The position numbers and the translations under genes are program-made. Below are positions 10,366 through 20,758 of a stretch of DNA of 43,669 nucleotides, piece by piece. This DNA comes from Gliomastix tumulicola (Eukaryota; Ascomycota; Sordariomycetes; Hypocreales; Bionectriaceae). Location: positions 1 through 43,669 of the forward strand of contig BCHX01000017.1 in the NCBI GenBank assembly GCA_001599755.1, given 5' to 3'. Positions within the stretch are counted from its first letter, which is position 1, and each line of letters starts with the position of its first letter. A model generated the notes under the pieces. That model was not told where the DNA came from. It was given only the letters and a program-made list of their open reading frames with translations, and made no database searches.

Positions 10366-10800
10366 ATTCTACTATGCACTAGCTCGTCGGGATTGTCCAG
10401 AAGGACAAAGTCGACCCGGCCAGTTATCTTTGTTGAACTCCCATCCATTCTTTTACTGTTTCTTCATACTCTGCACCTCAATTGGAGCCGGCCTGCTCGT
10501 CCCATTCCCGGATACAACACCCGCCTCGAATATTCCTCTCGTGATGTACGGAACCTCTTCGAGGGCCGTCAGCTCCCAGCTGGGCCACCATTCACTGCCA
10601 GCCACGCCTCGCGGCCTCGAAAATCATACCTCGCCCAGCATTACCATCGGCACAGCGGCCTCCGACCGATCCTGAAGGAACAGGGTTCTCGATTTCTCAC
10701 AGGTAGCAAAAGAACAAGCCTCGGCTGCTAGGATAGTGAAGCACAGGTTTTTTTGGCCGAGCGGCGCTGCTTGAGTAACGAGTTCGTCGCACTGAGCTAC
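10366..10800. other. Short region with uncertain open frame
   Basis: A frame at 10393-10731 includes NTRLEYSSRDVRNLFEGRQL but has no ATG start or clear splice boundaries. It may be a stray exon of either neighbour. Confidence 0.2.
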
Positions 10801-11828
10801 ATGTCTGGTCGTTGTTCCCCAGAGCCTCCTCCGGAACCTTACCTGGGCTCTTTTGCCGTGTCTGACGGCCAGGGGTACAGCCGCAACAACCCGTACGATC
10901 CGCAGAGCGAGGCATCTTCGGATGTTGTCGAACCGTACATGCGCATTCCCCGCAGCAACTACGCGTCCTTCAGCAACACTGCCAGTCCAGCAAACTAGTC
11001 TCCCGCGGAACGGAGGTGGCGACTCTTCCGCAGCCCTGTCCCACAATTGCAAGCTGCGTGGCATAGGAACATCTCCCACACGTGGACCTGAACGAGCAGG
11101 CCGGATCCCGGAAGGCCGGAGTCGTGACGGGCGCCGGAGGCGCGCAGGGCTGAGAGGTGGCGCTCGTCGCAGTTCGAATACTCGCGGGGCTCCTATTATC
11201 GAGCAGTGGCAGAACTGCCACGGGCAAACGGGACCCCCAAACCTAAAGGCCGACACCCCTTCTTTGCAGCGACTAATCTATGACCTCCGCTAGCAGTACC
11301 GCGACCACAAAGGAGAAGATCTGTGGTCTCAAATCCAACAAAACATCCTAAACGCGACCGGCACAGAAATGAGCATAGCAGCTCTACAAATGAAGTACGC
11401 TCGATCTCGTATCGAGGACATCGAGTGGCTCGACCAAGATGCACGTACCCGCTCTCTTAGTCCGACTGCTTCTTTTGCTGACCACCTATTTCTAGAACTT
11501 TATCCTCTCCCAGGCCTGGCGCCGATTCCAGGAGGAATACTACTCCGGGATACTACAGAGATTCCTTCAACTAGGCGGATCACGCAACATGGATGCAAGT
11601 GCCAAAGACATCGAATACCAACTCATCAACGAGCTTAGGCTGGAGGAAGATCTATACATGGACCGGCACCTCGCGCATGGCCTGGCGCTTCGCCGCCGCG
11701 TGGATATCAACAAGGGTGAAACGTCAAGAAGCAACCGAAAGGGTGTGCGCCAAGAAGACTTTGCGGCGATGACCAACCGGCCTCCGAACGATGGTCCTTG
11801 GCCAAATTTGCAGGCACCGAGCGAGTAG
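10801..11828 (+). pseudogene. Myb/SANT-like fungal protein, broken
   Basis: ATG 10801 opens a Pro/Ser-rich N-terminus (MSGRCSPEPPPEPYLGSF) that meets TAG at 10996. A later exon reads QQYRDHKGEDLWSQIQQ style sequence: after TAG 11291 come QYRDHKGEDLWSQI and MSIAALQMKYARSRIEDIEW, resembling a three-helix Myb/SANT unit with the central LW. It is joined over 11441-11495 (GCACGT donor, gctgacc branch, TTTCTAG acceptor) to the exon 11496-11828 with AWRRFQEEYYSGILQRF, LGGSRNMDASAKDIEYQL and a long charged helix INELRLEEDLYMDRH, ending at TAG 11828. The 11291 TAG may be a nonsense codon or the last bases of an intron (gactaat..ccgctag). An alternative frame at 11171-11280 (YYRAVAELPRANGT) also looks coding, hinting at a frame break. 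DNA or chromatin binding is plausible but not proven. Confidence 0.42.
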
Positions 11829-13008
11829 CTAGACTTGCCAAGGTCGGACGATGAGAGCCGTGCCAGCCATGGTCACGCCCCGGAGAGTGGATGCGTAATT
11901 GAGAATGCCGACACGATCTGTTATTGATGTTGGCGGCGCAATGGGCATGGCCAAGTTACTTGGTCCTCTTAGCAAATCTCAGCTCTTGCTACACGAACTG
12001 TCGAGTAATGTACCACAGTGAAGCACGCTATATTAGTAGAGGGGCCATACTTGGTATGCACAGTCCTGCGCAGGGACCATCTCTGCACTGACCAGGATGC
12101 AGATCCAACAGGGTAGGTCGGGTCAGGAAAACCGTAGCGCCTAGGCACGGATCTTCGAGTGATGCAAGCCCACTAGAACTCGCTGCAGTTTGCAGATTGG
12201 TTGACCGACGTGCCGATACGCACGTCGAGTCGGGATAATTTTCGGCGATGCCATTGGAGCGAGAGGCGGATGACACTCATGCAGAGCGCCTCACGCGCCG
12301 CGAATGTAAGGACCGAGCTGTCTTCGCACTCGTTGCAACTAACCGGTCAGGGTTGAGGGGGCGAGGCAGAACTTTTGGGGCACGCGCTCGATGAACGGCT
12401 GCAGCGACAATTATGGACTGGCTGGTTCAACTAAGAGACCTTTTTCTCCGCTGCCGTATTGCACAGGACGTTGCATGGGCAAAAGGTCGTCGAAAAACGA
12501 AGTACAGCTTTACAGGGACTACCTCGCGCTGCGTACCAGGAGCCTAATCCCGGCATCCGCCAGGATCAGAAGGATAGGTGGCGAGATGTGTCTTTTGGGG
12601 CCACAGAGAAGCGGTGTGACAGGCCTGCGAGTTTTCGTACGTTGCCAATTAGACGTGGTCATGGGCCGTAGGAAGGACTCTTATTGGGTGAGATATTGGC
12701 TGTACAGCAAGCTTAGCAGTGGAAAGATCAAAGTGCCAGTGGGTAGGCAGGGCGCGCATCTCTGTCTGAGTCATAGCTCCTGCCATGCACTCTGGAGTTC
12801 CGCGCATGATACCGTCTTCTCACACCGACGTTTCCTGTGGAGCGTTGCTGCGGGATCATGGGAACCCTGCGTGAATTAGATTCAGGGCTGGAAAGCTCTT
12901 ATATGCATCCTCTCGCCCAGACTTAGTTACCATAGTACACTTCTCTTCTCACACTCATACAATTCAAACAAAACGCATCCGGATTTAATCTGTCCTCTAC
13001 CGAGAATC
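11829..13008. other. Intergenic with scraps of open frame; promoter at its right end
   Basis: A 162-residue frame at 12391-12879 has no recognisable domain and I do not call it. In a second frame near 12420, DWLVQLRDLFLRCRIAQDVAW looks protein-like but is short and has no context. The last 110 bp carry a TATA-like ttatatg at 12899 and a CT/CA-rich leader for the gene at 13009. Confidence 0.35.
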
Positions 13009-13332
13009 ATGTCTGATAAGAAAGGACCGGGCTTGGTGGTGATGACCAAGGAAAAATATGAACGATGGGTGATGTTGATGGAGACAATGGGTGTGAACAT
13101 ATGAACATCTCACTATTCAACCGAGCCAGGCTAATAGTCAAGTTTAGGTGTCGAAAAGAGTGCGGAGCCCTTTTTCGGAACGAAGACTGAACTTCGCACG
13201 AGATTTTCTGCCGGCCCTCAACCCATTGATATCGAGAGTCTGTTGGAAAACAAGCCTAACGACGCTAATCTCGTTGCCTTTTTTATAGGCGTACGTGACA
13301 ATCAATACTCTGAGAGTCAAAGTGAGGAGTAA
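13009..13332 (+). CDS. Small two-exon protein of 88 aa
   Basis: ATG 13009 lies 110 bp after a TATA-like ttatatg and directly after a CT/CA-rich leader. Exon 1 (13009-13090, MSDKKGPGLVVMTKEKYERW) ends with one base of a codon. The intron 13091-13147 has GTGTGA, the branch ggctaat and acceptor tttag. Exon 2 (13148-13332) restores frame and reads VEKSAEPFFGTKTELRTRF then PIDIESLLENKPNDANLVAF to TAA. There is no signal peptide or membrane helix; it is charged and probably cytosolic or nuclear. Because the frame is intact across the splice and the promoter looks real, I think this is a working small gene. No family is recognised. Confidence 0.5.
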
Positions 13333-13367
13333 AAGGAATGGTTCTGTTTGAAGGACGGCTTTTATGT

Positions 13368-13694
13368 TCATAGTCTCGCTCTCGGCTTTGACAGAAAAGG
13401 CCTTGAGAATACACTTTGCAAATGCGGACGCACTTCACCACTCATTGCCCCTGTTCCAAGTCCCCTAGCACTATGAAACGAGGTCGATGAACCGCACACG
13501 CTACGCTTCTGAAGAAAGTCATGCCGGCCGAGACTCATACATACCGCCTCTTCTACCGGGGTCGCGAAATTGTACTCGCCGTTTCTACGCGACGCCGAGT
13601 AATCCTCGAAGGTGATTACCAGCATCCCTGCATCGCAAGATGGGAGGAACGTGACGCGCGATAGGGGGCTTAAATTTTCTGATCCGGTATTCAC
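13368..13694 (-). CDS. Doubtful hypothetical protein or first exon
   Basis: ATG 13694 opens a frame reading MNTGSENLSPLSRVTFLPSC and then DAGMLVITFEDYSASRRNG. A GTATGT donor follows FATPVEEA, so the coding part may end after about 50 residues and continue in an exon I cannot place. The rest of the frame to 13368 is Ser/Arg-rich and looks non-coding. It lies tail to tail with the 88-aa gene. Confidence 0.25.
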   Translation of the reverse strand: MNTGSENLSPLSRVTFLPSCDAGMLVITFEDYSASRRNGEYNFATPVEEAVCMSLGRHDFLQKRSVCGSSTSFHSARGLGTGAMSGEVRPHLQSVFSRPFLSKPRARL

Positions 13695-14072
13695 TCTACG
13701 GCCTGGTGCCAGAGGGTGAAGTATAGCGGCATGGAGTACGTTCAGGGGAAGACGGTGAGGCGGTTAAGGGTGTCCTTATTCCGTCTTCTCGCCAGGGCCA
13801 TCCCAATGCAGGTGGGGGCTACGTACCTTGCGATAACGATGCGCTATGCTAGAGATAATCCGCCCAGCGTCCAACGGGGCCATTATGGCGGCGAGGCAAG
13901 CTGCCGTGTCCCAGCCTCCACCAGCTCTGCGGTCCGCGCCTTATTCTACTTCTTATTCCCCCACGCTCCTCGACAAGCACACATCCATCAACGGCGGCAA
14001 AGCCTCTCTGGCATCCTTCGCCTGTCTGTTGACGCCCTTCTCTCCCAGCCAACAACCCTCAAGCACCCAATC

Positions 14073-16040
14073 ATGGGCATCCTCACCACCACAGCGACGA
14101 TCATCCTCGGGGTGACGGGCCTCTGGGCTGTCTCCTCGTCCTTCTTCATCCTGCGCAACTACTCCAAGGTTGCCAAGATCGGCCTCCCCATCCGCGTCAT
14201 CCCCATCAGCCACACCAATCCCTTCTGGATGCTCGTCGACCGCGAGGTCATCGGGCTCGTCAAGCGGCTGCTGCCCTTTGTGGGCGACAGCAGCTTCGCA
14301 CGCTACAACTTCCGCGCGTTCGAGCTCGAGGACCGCTACCGCTCGCACCAGGAGATGGGCGATGCGTTCATCCTCGTCACGCCCGGCAGGAACTGGCTCT
14401 ACCTGGCCAATCCGGAGACCTTGATGAACGCCTTAAGGAGCCGCACCGAATTCCCCCGCTGCCTTGAGCTTACGGGTAGGGGACTTTCCTCAATCTAGAC
14501 GTCTTGTCTTACACTATGGTTGGCGGTGGCTAATGAATAATTATATGCAGAGATCCTTACTGTGTTTGGTCCCAACATGGCCACGGTGAGTGATGGCCCT
14601 ATGATCCAAGCATATCCCTAGGAAACATACTGACCACTCCGCAGGTCGACAGGGAGCCATGGAGGGTGCAGCGGAAGATGACTGCGACGTGCTTCAACGA
14701 GCAGAACAACCAAATCGTCTAGTCCGAGTCCCTGTACCTCGCCAAAGACATGCTACACTACTGGACCACGAAGCCGTCCCTCAAGACCATCGCCGACGAC
14801 ACCCGCACCCTCTCTCTCCATGTCCTCTCCCGCGCCGGCCTCGGCAAGTCCTCCCCGTTCGAGGGCCACGACGGGCGGCAGGACGGCAGCCCGTCTGCGA
14901 GCTACAAGGCCTCCGTGCAGACGATCCTGGAGAACTGCGTGCTCATCATAGCGCTAGGCACCAAGTTCCTCGCCAAGCCGTGGCTGCCGCGCACGAGTCG
15001 TGCGTCGCGTTCCAGGGCTACATGACGGAGCTGTACGAGGAAGAGAAGAAGGCCGTCGCCGAGGGGCGGTCGACCGACAATAATCTCATGAACTCGCTCG
15101 TCCGCGCCTCGCAGAATGAGGCGAAGGATGGGACGGGCCTGACCGAGAATGAGATCTACGGCAATATGTTTGTGTTCAATTTTGCTGGGCACGACACCAC
15201 GGCGCACACGTTCACCTTCGCCATCTACTTCCTCGCTGTCAATCACGATGTGCAGGCCTGGGTTCGCGAGGAGGTGCTGGAGGTCCTCGGAGACAGCGAC
15301 GAGTCGTCTTACACTGCGCATTACCCGCGTCTGAGGCGCTGCCTGGCCGTCATGCTGGAGACCGTCCGTCTGTACACGCCAGTTCCCGTCGCCAAGTGGA
15401 CGGACAAGGAGTCCCAGAGCTTGGACGTCGGGGGAGGCAAGACCGTGGTCCTGCCACCCGACACCATGGTCATCCCCAGTTACGCTTCCGTCCAAACAGA
15501 CCCTAAGTTCTGGGGCTCCGACTCTCTCGACTGGCGCCCTTCCCGCTGGGTGGACAGTGATCGGCCAAGTCTGAGCAGCCGAGACAGAAGGAGCTCATCA
15601 TCCCGCGACCCGGGACGTACCTCGGGTGGTCCGAAGGTGCTCGCGACTGCCCGGGCAGGAAGTTCTCGCAGGTCGAGTTCGTGGCTACGCTGGCCACGCT
15701 CGTCAAGGACTGGCGGGTTGACCCCGTGCAGGAGCAGGGCGAGATCCCCGAAGCTGCGAGGCAGCGCGTTTCGGATTTGATACAGCAGGACTCGGCGCCC
15801 GTGCTGATCTTGCAGATGCTGCATCCGGAGCGCCCCCCTCCGCTGGACAAAGTGGGCAGAGTAGAAGGGGTGAGGAATCTAGGGCCACAGGGCCACGCAG
15901 TGGCGGACGGTGGAGTCTCCCCGATGCGCTGTGCGTCTATTTTTGTCGATAGCTCCGTGCAAGGCGACAAAGGCAAGGCAGGGTTGTCAACGAAGATCGG
16001 GGTTGGACAGACTTTTTACTCCGTACACGTTCCGAAATAA
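14073..16040 (+). pseudogene. Cytochrome P450 monooxygenase with one stop and two frame changes
   Basis: A heme-thiolate monooxygenase of the fungal microsomal type, normally reduced by NADPH-P450 reductase at the ER. Exon 1 (14073-14475) starts with a membrane anchor (TTATIILGVTGLWAVSSSFF). Exon 2 is 14551-14585. Exon 3 starts at 14645 (VDREPWRVQRKMTATCFNEQ). Introns have branch sites gctaat and actgac. The family hallmarks are all present: I-helix AGHDTT (15184-15201), ETVR as the ExxR (15358-15369), WRPSRW as the PERF-like part, and heme loop WSEGARDCPG with the ligand Cys codon at 15648. Breaks: TAG at 14720 in place of a residue after NNQIV; a frame change near 14985-15010 (LAKPWLP to AHESCVAFQ); another near 15560-15570 (RWVDS to EQPRQKEL). 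The C-terminus is about 60 residues longer than usual. The substrate is unknown. These may be real lesions or draft errors. Confidence 0.8.
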
Positions 16041-16639
16041 GTGAAGTACCTTGCTAATACATTTTAGCGCGTTACCATGGATTCATAGTGAGCCAAAGAA
16101 GCTTTTCACCACCCGATCAGTGGGTCTAGGTGAGATGCATGCCTGGGACTCTTCAGCCCGCTGTGATCCCCGATCCGTGTACATGTACAACACGCGCTGT
16201 CGTCAGGTACGCTGTCCTTATACCGGCTGGTCCCTCACTCCTCTTGCTAGGTCAAGGCTCGGTGATGTTGGGGCGGCGAGAGTTGGGCGTAGATCCGGTG
16301 CCAGCAAGCCGATGAACGTTACGAGAGGAGCATGGTGCGGACTCCGAGCGGAGTCATTGTCCAATTTCGCGCAGGGGCGCCGATAGCACAACCGGGCGGT
16401 GCGCACGGAGCACCAGCGGCTCTCAGCGGAGCACCCCCTCCTTGTAGCGCGCCTCGTCCTCTAGTTACCCTGGCACGGGCATGCTCACTGCGTGGACGTC
16501 GTTCGACCCCTGGCGAAAGATGCACACATGAGGTACGGCCGGAGAAGAGCAGCATAGCCAGTAGTCCTGGACGCGCACCGCGGGTGCTCGAAGGGACAGC
16601 TTGATGGTTGGCGGAGGGCGAGCACACATGCCTGGGCGG

Positions 16640-17360
16640 CCGTGCACCTTGCCATGACCCATCCGACGCCCAAGCACAGGATGAGAGTGGGAAATCAAGT
16701 GAGACGGATACACTAGCAAGCAGGCGGCACAGAGTTCTGAGCAAGCAGAAGAAAAGAACGTCGCGAACCCCCCCCCCCCCCCCCTTTTAGAGGGGCGCGA
16801 CAGAGGATGTGCGCGTGAACAGGCCAGTCGCTACGCCCTTGGCTTAACAGGGCGGTATGACGGTGAAGTACCATGGGCATACACCACCGTACTGGACTGA
16901 TGTACCAGCTTGTCACTTTCCTTTCCCAGCCCGTCCGGAGACGTATGAGTACCCTGGGTCTCACGACTGAGCGTAAGATTTGAGCGACCTCGCCCCTGAG
17001 CCTCACCTACGAGGCAGGGATGACCTCCATCCATGTCTAGGTAGGAATTAGGTCATTTCCACTTCTCAAGTCCCGTCCATCGAGCGTGCGCGTACGGACA
17101 CATACAGGGTGCTCAGCGCCAGGCTCTTAGCGTCGCGAGCCTTGGTGGGGCACCCACGCTGCCGCGCATACCGTACTCGACTCGACTGCTCGACCTTATG
17201 CCCGTCTGCGCCTCCGAGCTGGCACGTCTATCGCTCTTCCGGCTGCCGTCCCAGTTCTGCGCATCCCTCGAGTCGCTAACCATGCACCTGTGGCGCAGGG
17301 ACCCTCCTGAGGCCGGGAGTAGGGCGAACACGAATGCGCTTTCGGAGTCGACCTTGAAGT
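16640..17360 (+). repeat. Dispersed element, copy A (most diverged)
   Basis: This stretch follows the same order of blocks as copies near 23.3 and 31.9 kb. Shared landmarks are agaagaaaagaacg, ttttagaggggcgcgac, gatgtaccagcttgtc (16909), ttcccagcccg, gtcatttccac (17052) and catgcccgtctgcgcctccg-like sequence near 17197. Divergence is visible in every block, with small gaps. No intact coding region remains and boundaries are approximate. Confidence 0.5.
16768..16784 (+). repeat. Poly-C tract of 17 bases
   Basis: An uninterrupted C run inside element copy A, where the related copy at 32.25 kb has only a few C. The length is likely to be unreliable in a draft assembly. Confidence 0.8.
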
Positions 17361-18399
17361 CTGCGTTTTGCCCTTTCGCACCTCGCCATCCCACCCCCTG
17401 ACAAAAGCCTGACGCTCAGGCACGGAAGTAAGGCTCGCGCGCAAGCGCTGACAAACCGAATGTGCCCCTCATGACAGAAGGAGTAGTTCTAGCTCCGTCC
17501 GTCAAGAGTACCAAATAGCTGACCCAAGCACCGACACTTGAGAAGCGGAGCCCTGGACCGAACTGTACAGTCACTGTCGCCGGCTCCATCAGCTCGATGG
17601 CTCGGTCTTCAACGCCGAGGTGGCAACCCAGCCGATTTCACAGCCAACATCAGGCTGGTGTCGTAGTAGGCCGCCAAGAGACATGCTGAGCCCCAATGAG
17701 AGTGCATCAACAAGATATGATTGACAAGACCTGCCTCGTATCACATAGACCCTCCTCATGCTGAACTGAAGAGATCAAAGCTAATCTCGCGCCACGGTCT
17801 GTCAGTTCCCCGTCGAACACCGCCCTCGCACACCCGTGGACCTCTGTACAAAGCTCAGTGTTCACAGCCCCGCATTCCCGCCTTCCGAAGCCAAGCTAGG
17901 CAGATTCTGTAGCTCAAAGCATGTGTCTGCCGCGCCTTTCAAGAAGCCTCACAAACCGACTCGTACCCACGGGGTGGCTCACAGGGCCTTTCTTGGTGTT
18001 CCAACCATGATAGCAAGTCAATCTAAAGCCTTGCCATGGGCATGCTGTAACAAAGGTAGACCGTGAAAAGGCACTCGGCAGAGACAGGTTGCCGCTGATT
18101 CTTCATGCTTGCATTCCCATGTGCCAGGGAGAAGCCTCGCCCTCTTTATGTCCGCTGGAAATGATGCCGCCGTAGGGAGGCGACCAAGGGAGGCGACAAA
18201 GAGAGGTCAGCTGAGTCCCCCGCCGTCATCAGGGATGCATTTCTGCTATGTTACCTATCTCTGAAATGTATCTTCACAATTTTTCACTGTTCTTATTCAG
18301 ATACATCGCAAAAAATGACTGTTCCACGCGGGCATAGTGTGTGACATCCCCGTAGGCAATTTTACCCCACAAAGCGCAAGCAAACAGCACCTACCTACC
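17361..18399. other. Intergenic upstream of the TM2 gene
   Basis: No gene is recognised. A segment near 17790-17870 (gcgccacggtctgtcag, ttccccgtcg, acaaagctcagtg) resembles 23025-23090, a possible small repeat. The AT-richer 18250-18330 part is probably promoter-distal spacer. Confidence 0.35.
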
Positions 18400-18407
18400 T
18401 TTATAAC
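18400..18407 (+). promoter_or_regulatory. TATA box for the TM2 gene
   Basis: TTTATAAC lies 182 bp before ATG 18589, followed by a CT/CA-rich leader containing several ctccc blocks. There is no upstream ATG before 18589 in a strong context. Confidence 0.5.
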
Positions 18408-18588
18408 CACCCCGGCCTTCCCACAATCTCCCACTCTCCCTCCTCACCATCTCCCAGCTCTACGCTCTCCTGAATAACTGAGGCATCGAGACTGATCATC
18501 CAATAAAACATCTTTCACAATCAACAATCACACAGCATCTACCCACGTCGACCACAATCACCGTCTCAGCCAACTTCGCCTCGCGACC

Positions 18589-18784
18589 ATGGACTACAAG
18601 CACGCCAACGTCGTCACCCANGAGCTCGACCTCCGCACCGAGCGTCGCCGTCTCCCCACCCAGCGGAAGGTGCTCTTCACCTGCTACATCTTCATCATGC
18701 TCACGGGCACCGCGCTCCTCTACCTCGCCGTCACGAGCGACGCCTTCAAGAACCTGCCCGCCTCCGATGAGAACAATACCAACG

Positions 18785-18832
<48 letters not shown>

Positions 18833-19194
18833 GTTTCTCGACCGGCCTCCTCCGCCGCTGGGGCGGCTTCAACGAGCGGCCCCAGGACAACAAGTGCTAC
18901 CGCCAGGAGCGCACCGCGATGCTCCTCAGCCTGTTCCTCGGCAGCCTCGGCGTCGACCAGTTCTACGCGCACCACTGGCCGCTCGCCGTGTTCAAGATGC
19001 TCGCTGGTCTCGGCCTGTGGCTTGGCCTCGGCGTCTCGATCATATCGGAGAACCCCTTCGCGCTGCTCCTCAGCAATCTAGTCTGCACCTGGTCGGGTCT
19101 CTGGTGGCTGGTTGACATTGTTCTCTGGATCGTTGGGGGTGTCTACGGCACGCCTGGTTGCCCTGGCGGAAGTCAGGACGGATGGCGGTACTAG
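18589..19194 (+). CDS. TM2 domain-containing membrane protein, 201 aa
   Basis: A single-exon gene from ATG 18589 (gcgaccATGG context) to TAG. Residues about 26-50 form a first membrane helix (KVLFTCYIFIMLTGTALLYL). Residues 64-80 are an Asn/Ser run from an AACAGC repeat. Then comes the TM2 domain: MLLSLFLGSLGVDQFYAHHW, a helix ending KMLAGLGLWLG, and WWLVDIVLWIVGG. GxxGxDxFY followed by two helices linked by a short loop and ending WxxxDI is the family signature. The role of fungal TM2 proteins is poorly known; animal TM2D proteins act in the endomembrane system. The extra N-terminal helix is common in ascomycete homologues. One ambiguous base (18621) falls in codon 11. Confidence 0.82.
18781..18833 (+). 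repeat. AACAGC microsatellite coding Asn-Ser
   Basis: About eight near-perfect hexamers inside the TM2 gene between the first helix and the TM2 domain. The unit is six bases, so length changes keep the frame. Confidence 0.85.
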
Positions 19195-19970
19195 GCCGCT
19201 AGCTGAGGACATCACGTCGAAACAGTCATTTATGCAGAACCGTGTTTGCGCAGCTCGACAACCACAGTGACGGAGCTGTCCCCGTTTTGCGGCGGGAGAT
19301 AGAGACGGACAGATCATTACATTCATTTACTTTTATTACACCTTCACTTCATGAGAAATCAAACCAACTGATTAAAAAAAACATCGCCTGACAGACCGTC
19401 CATGCCATTTTTTGTGCTCCCGCGATGTTTACATTTGAACTTGGTCGCGACTATAGGTTAGGCTGCCGATGTTTGTACGTGAATATGCACCTACGCAGTA
19501 GCGCGGCGGGGTTCCTTCTAAACATGCATCCCTGTTTGATACACGCTATCCAGTCACCCATATAACAACAATTTCTGGTTTTCGCACCCCTAAATCGTGA
19601 ACTACGATGGCATCTTTTGTCTATCGATGGAATATCTCCTATGATGGCGACTATTGATAAGGCATCGGCTGAAGAAGCGCGAGAGCGCGGCAACGCCTGT
19701 ACAAGAAGGGGCCAGCTCCTCCAAGGTTTNGCTCCTCCTGCCTGTCGAACGCTCACCGCTTCACCGAATGCCACTGACCAAACTCTATCCTAGCCGAATC
19801 TGAAAGATTGTTACAGCGTGAAGGAACGCAGTCAGGGAACCGCCGATGTAGTCCGGGATGTTGCTCAAGTCAAATTGTTGCCCAAGGGCTGCTGATCCTC
19901 CCCCGTGCNGAAGCTTCGTTAGCGTAGTAGTCATCTCGCCGACAACAATCTCAATCACCACCAGCCGTGC
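19195..19970. other. 3' region of the TM2 gene and intergenic DNA
   Basis: An A-rich tract at about 19374-19381 (attaaaaaaaac) could mark the TM2 transcript end. A 107-residue minus-strand frame at 19451-19774 has no protein-like pattern and I reject it. Confidence 0.35.
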
Positions 19971-20575
19971 CTACCGTGTCAGATTGACCCTCTCAGTCCT
20001 AAAGAACTCGCAGAAGGGGCCCAGAACGCCACGCGTCTCGCCCCCACCAAAGGTATGAAGCGGCGCGTTTCTCAAGAACTGGTAGAGGATATCAGGGACG
20101 TTCCACGACGTATTAGGCTTCGGACCGTCGTACCGCAACGTCTCGAGTGCTCGGGATACTTTAGCTAAGCACAAAGGGGGGGGGGAGGGGGGAGGCGGAG
20201 CCCAGACATTAGGTGGGGTGATTTTGAAAGTGTCATCATGAATGTGTCCGAGTGCAGGCTGCTGAAAGACCTTCGCCATGCGAGAGCACGTCCAATCGAC
20301 CCAATCCCGCGCGCCCGGCCGTACTAAGCGAAGCTGTTCGCAATGTTGGCGTGCGTTGAATCGTCTGCTGATNTCATGTCCTNTGTATTCAACATCGCCC
20401 TCTCTAGAAAAGNCAAAGAAGGAGGTGAGGATGTGGCGGTCGTTGACTTTGGTGAGATGATCCAGCACCGTCGCACTAAGCACGAGTCTCTCCACATTCC
20501 GCCAGCCTGTGCAGCCATAGATGCCGAGGCGAGCCCGAGTACCACGACTGAAAGGCCGGGTTTTTTAGAAGCCAT
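19971..20575 (-). pseudogene. Small secreted protein, about 198 aa, with a frame break
   Basis: ATG 20575 starts a classic signal peptide (MASKKPGLSVVVLGLASASM, then AAQAGG). Near 20490 the reading moves to another frame: ERLVLSATVLDHLTKVNDR, then ILTSFF and FSREGDVEY, HCEQLRLVRPGARDWVDW, and MAKVFQQPALGHIHDDTFKI. A Pro-run linker and a C-terminal part (NTSWNVPDILYQFLRNAP) follow, ending at TAG 19971. The break is one base off and several N bases lie within 120 bp, so a base-calling error is the simplest explanation and the gene may be intact. Function is unknown; the signal peptide and few cysteines suggest an extracellular or lumenal protein. Its 5' end faces away from the glycosyltransferase-like gene upstream on the same strand. 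Confidence 0.45.
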
Positions 20576-20758
20576 GTGCCTGTGCCCTCATGGCGCAGCG
20601 TCCGGCGTTTGTAAACTACCACACACCCTTAAAGACCCCCAATCATGCCAGTATTGACCGTGAATGGGTTNGCAGGAAACAGACATTTCGTTCACCGACC
20701 CACGCCCTGTTCATGTAAGAATNCAGTGGCAACTTGTTTTGATTCAGCCTCTACCTTC

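Noticed and set aside
4923..14475. Biosynthetic gene cluster around the P450
   Set aside because: No polyketide synthase, peptide synthetase, terpene cyclase, transporter or pathway regulator is present nearby; neighbours are unknown or broken.
14902..15976. Long minus-strand frames opposite the P450
   Set aside because: Antisense to clear P450 motifs; no independent protein pattern.
18767..19081. Ser/Thr/Arg-rich 104-codon frame
   Set aside because: Shadow of the TM2 gene in another frame, caused by the AACAGC repeat and GC-rich codons.
20160..20215. G-rich stretch as a functional quadruplex
   Set aside because: It lies in coding sequence for a Pro-rich linker (CCN codons on the minus strand), which explains it.
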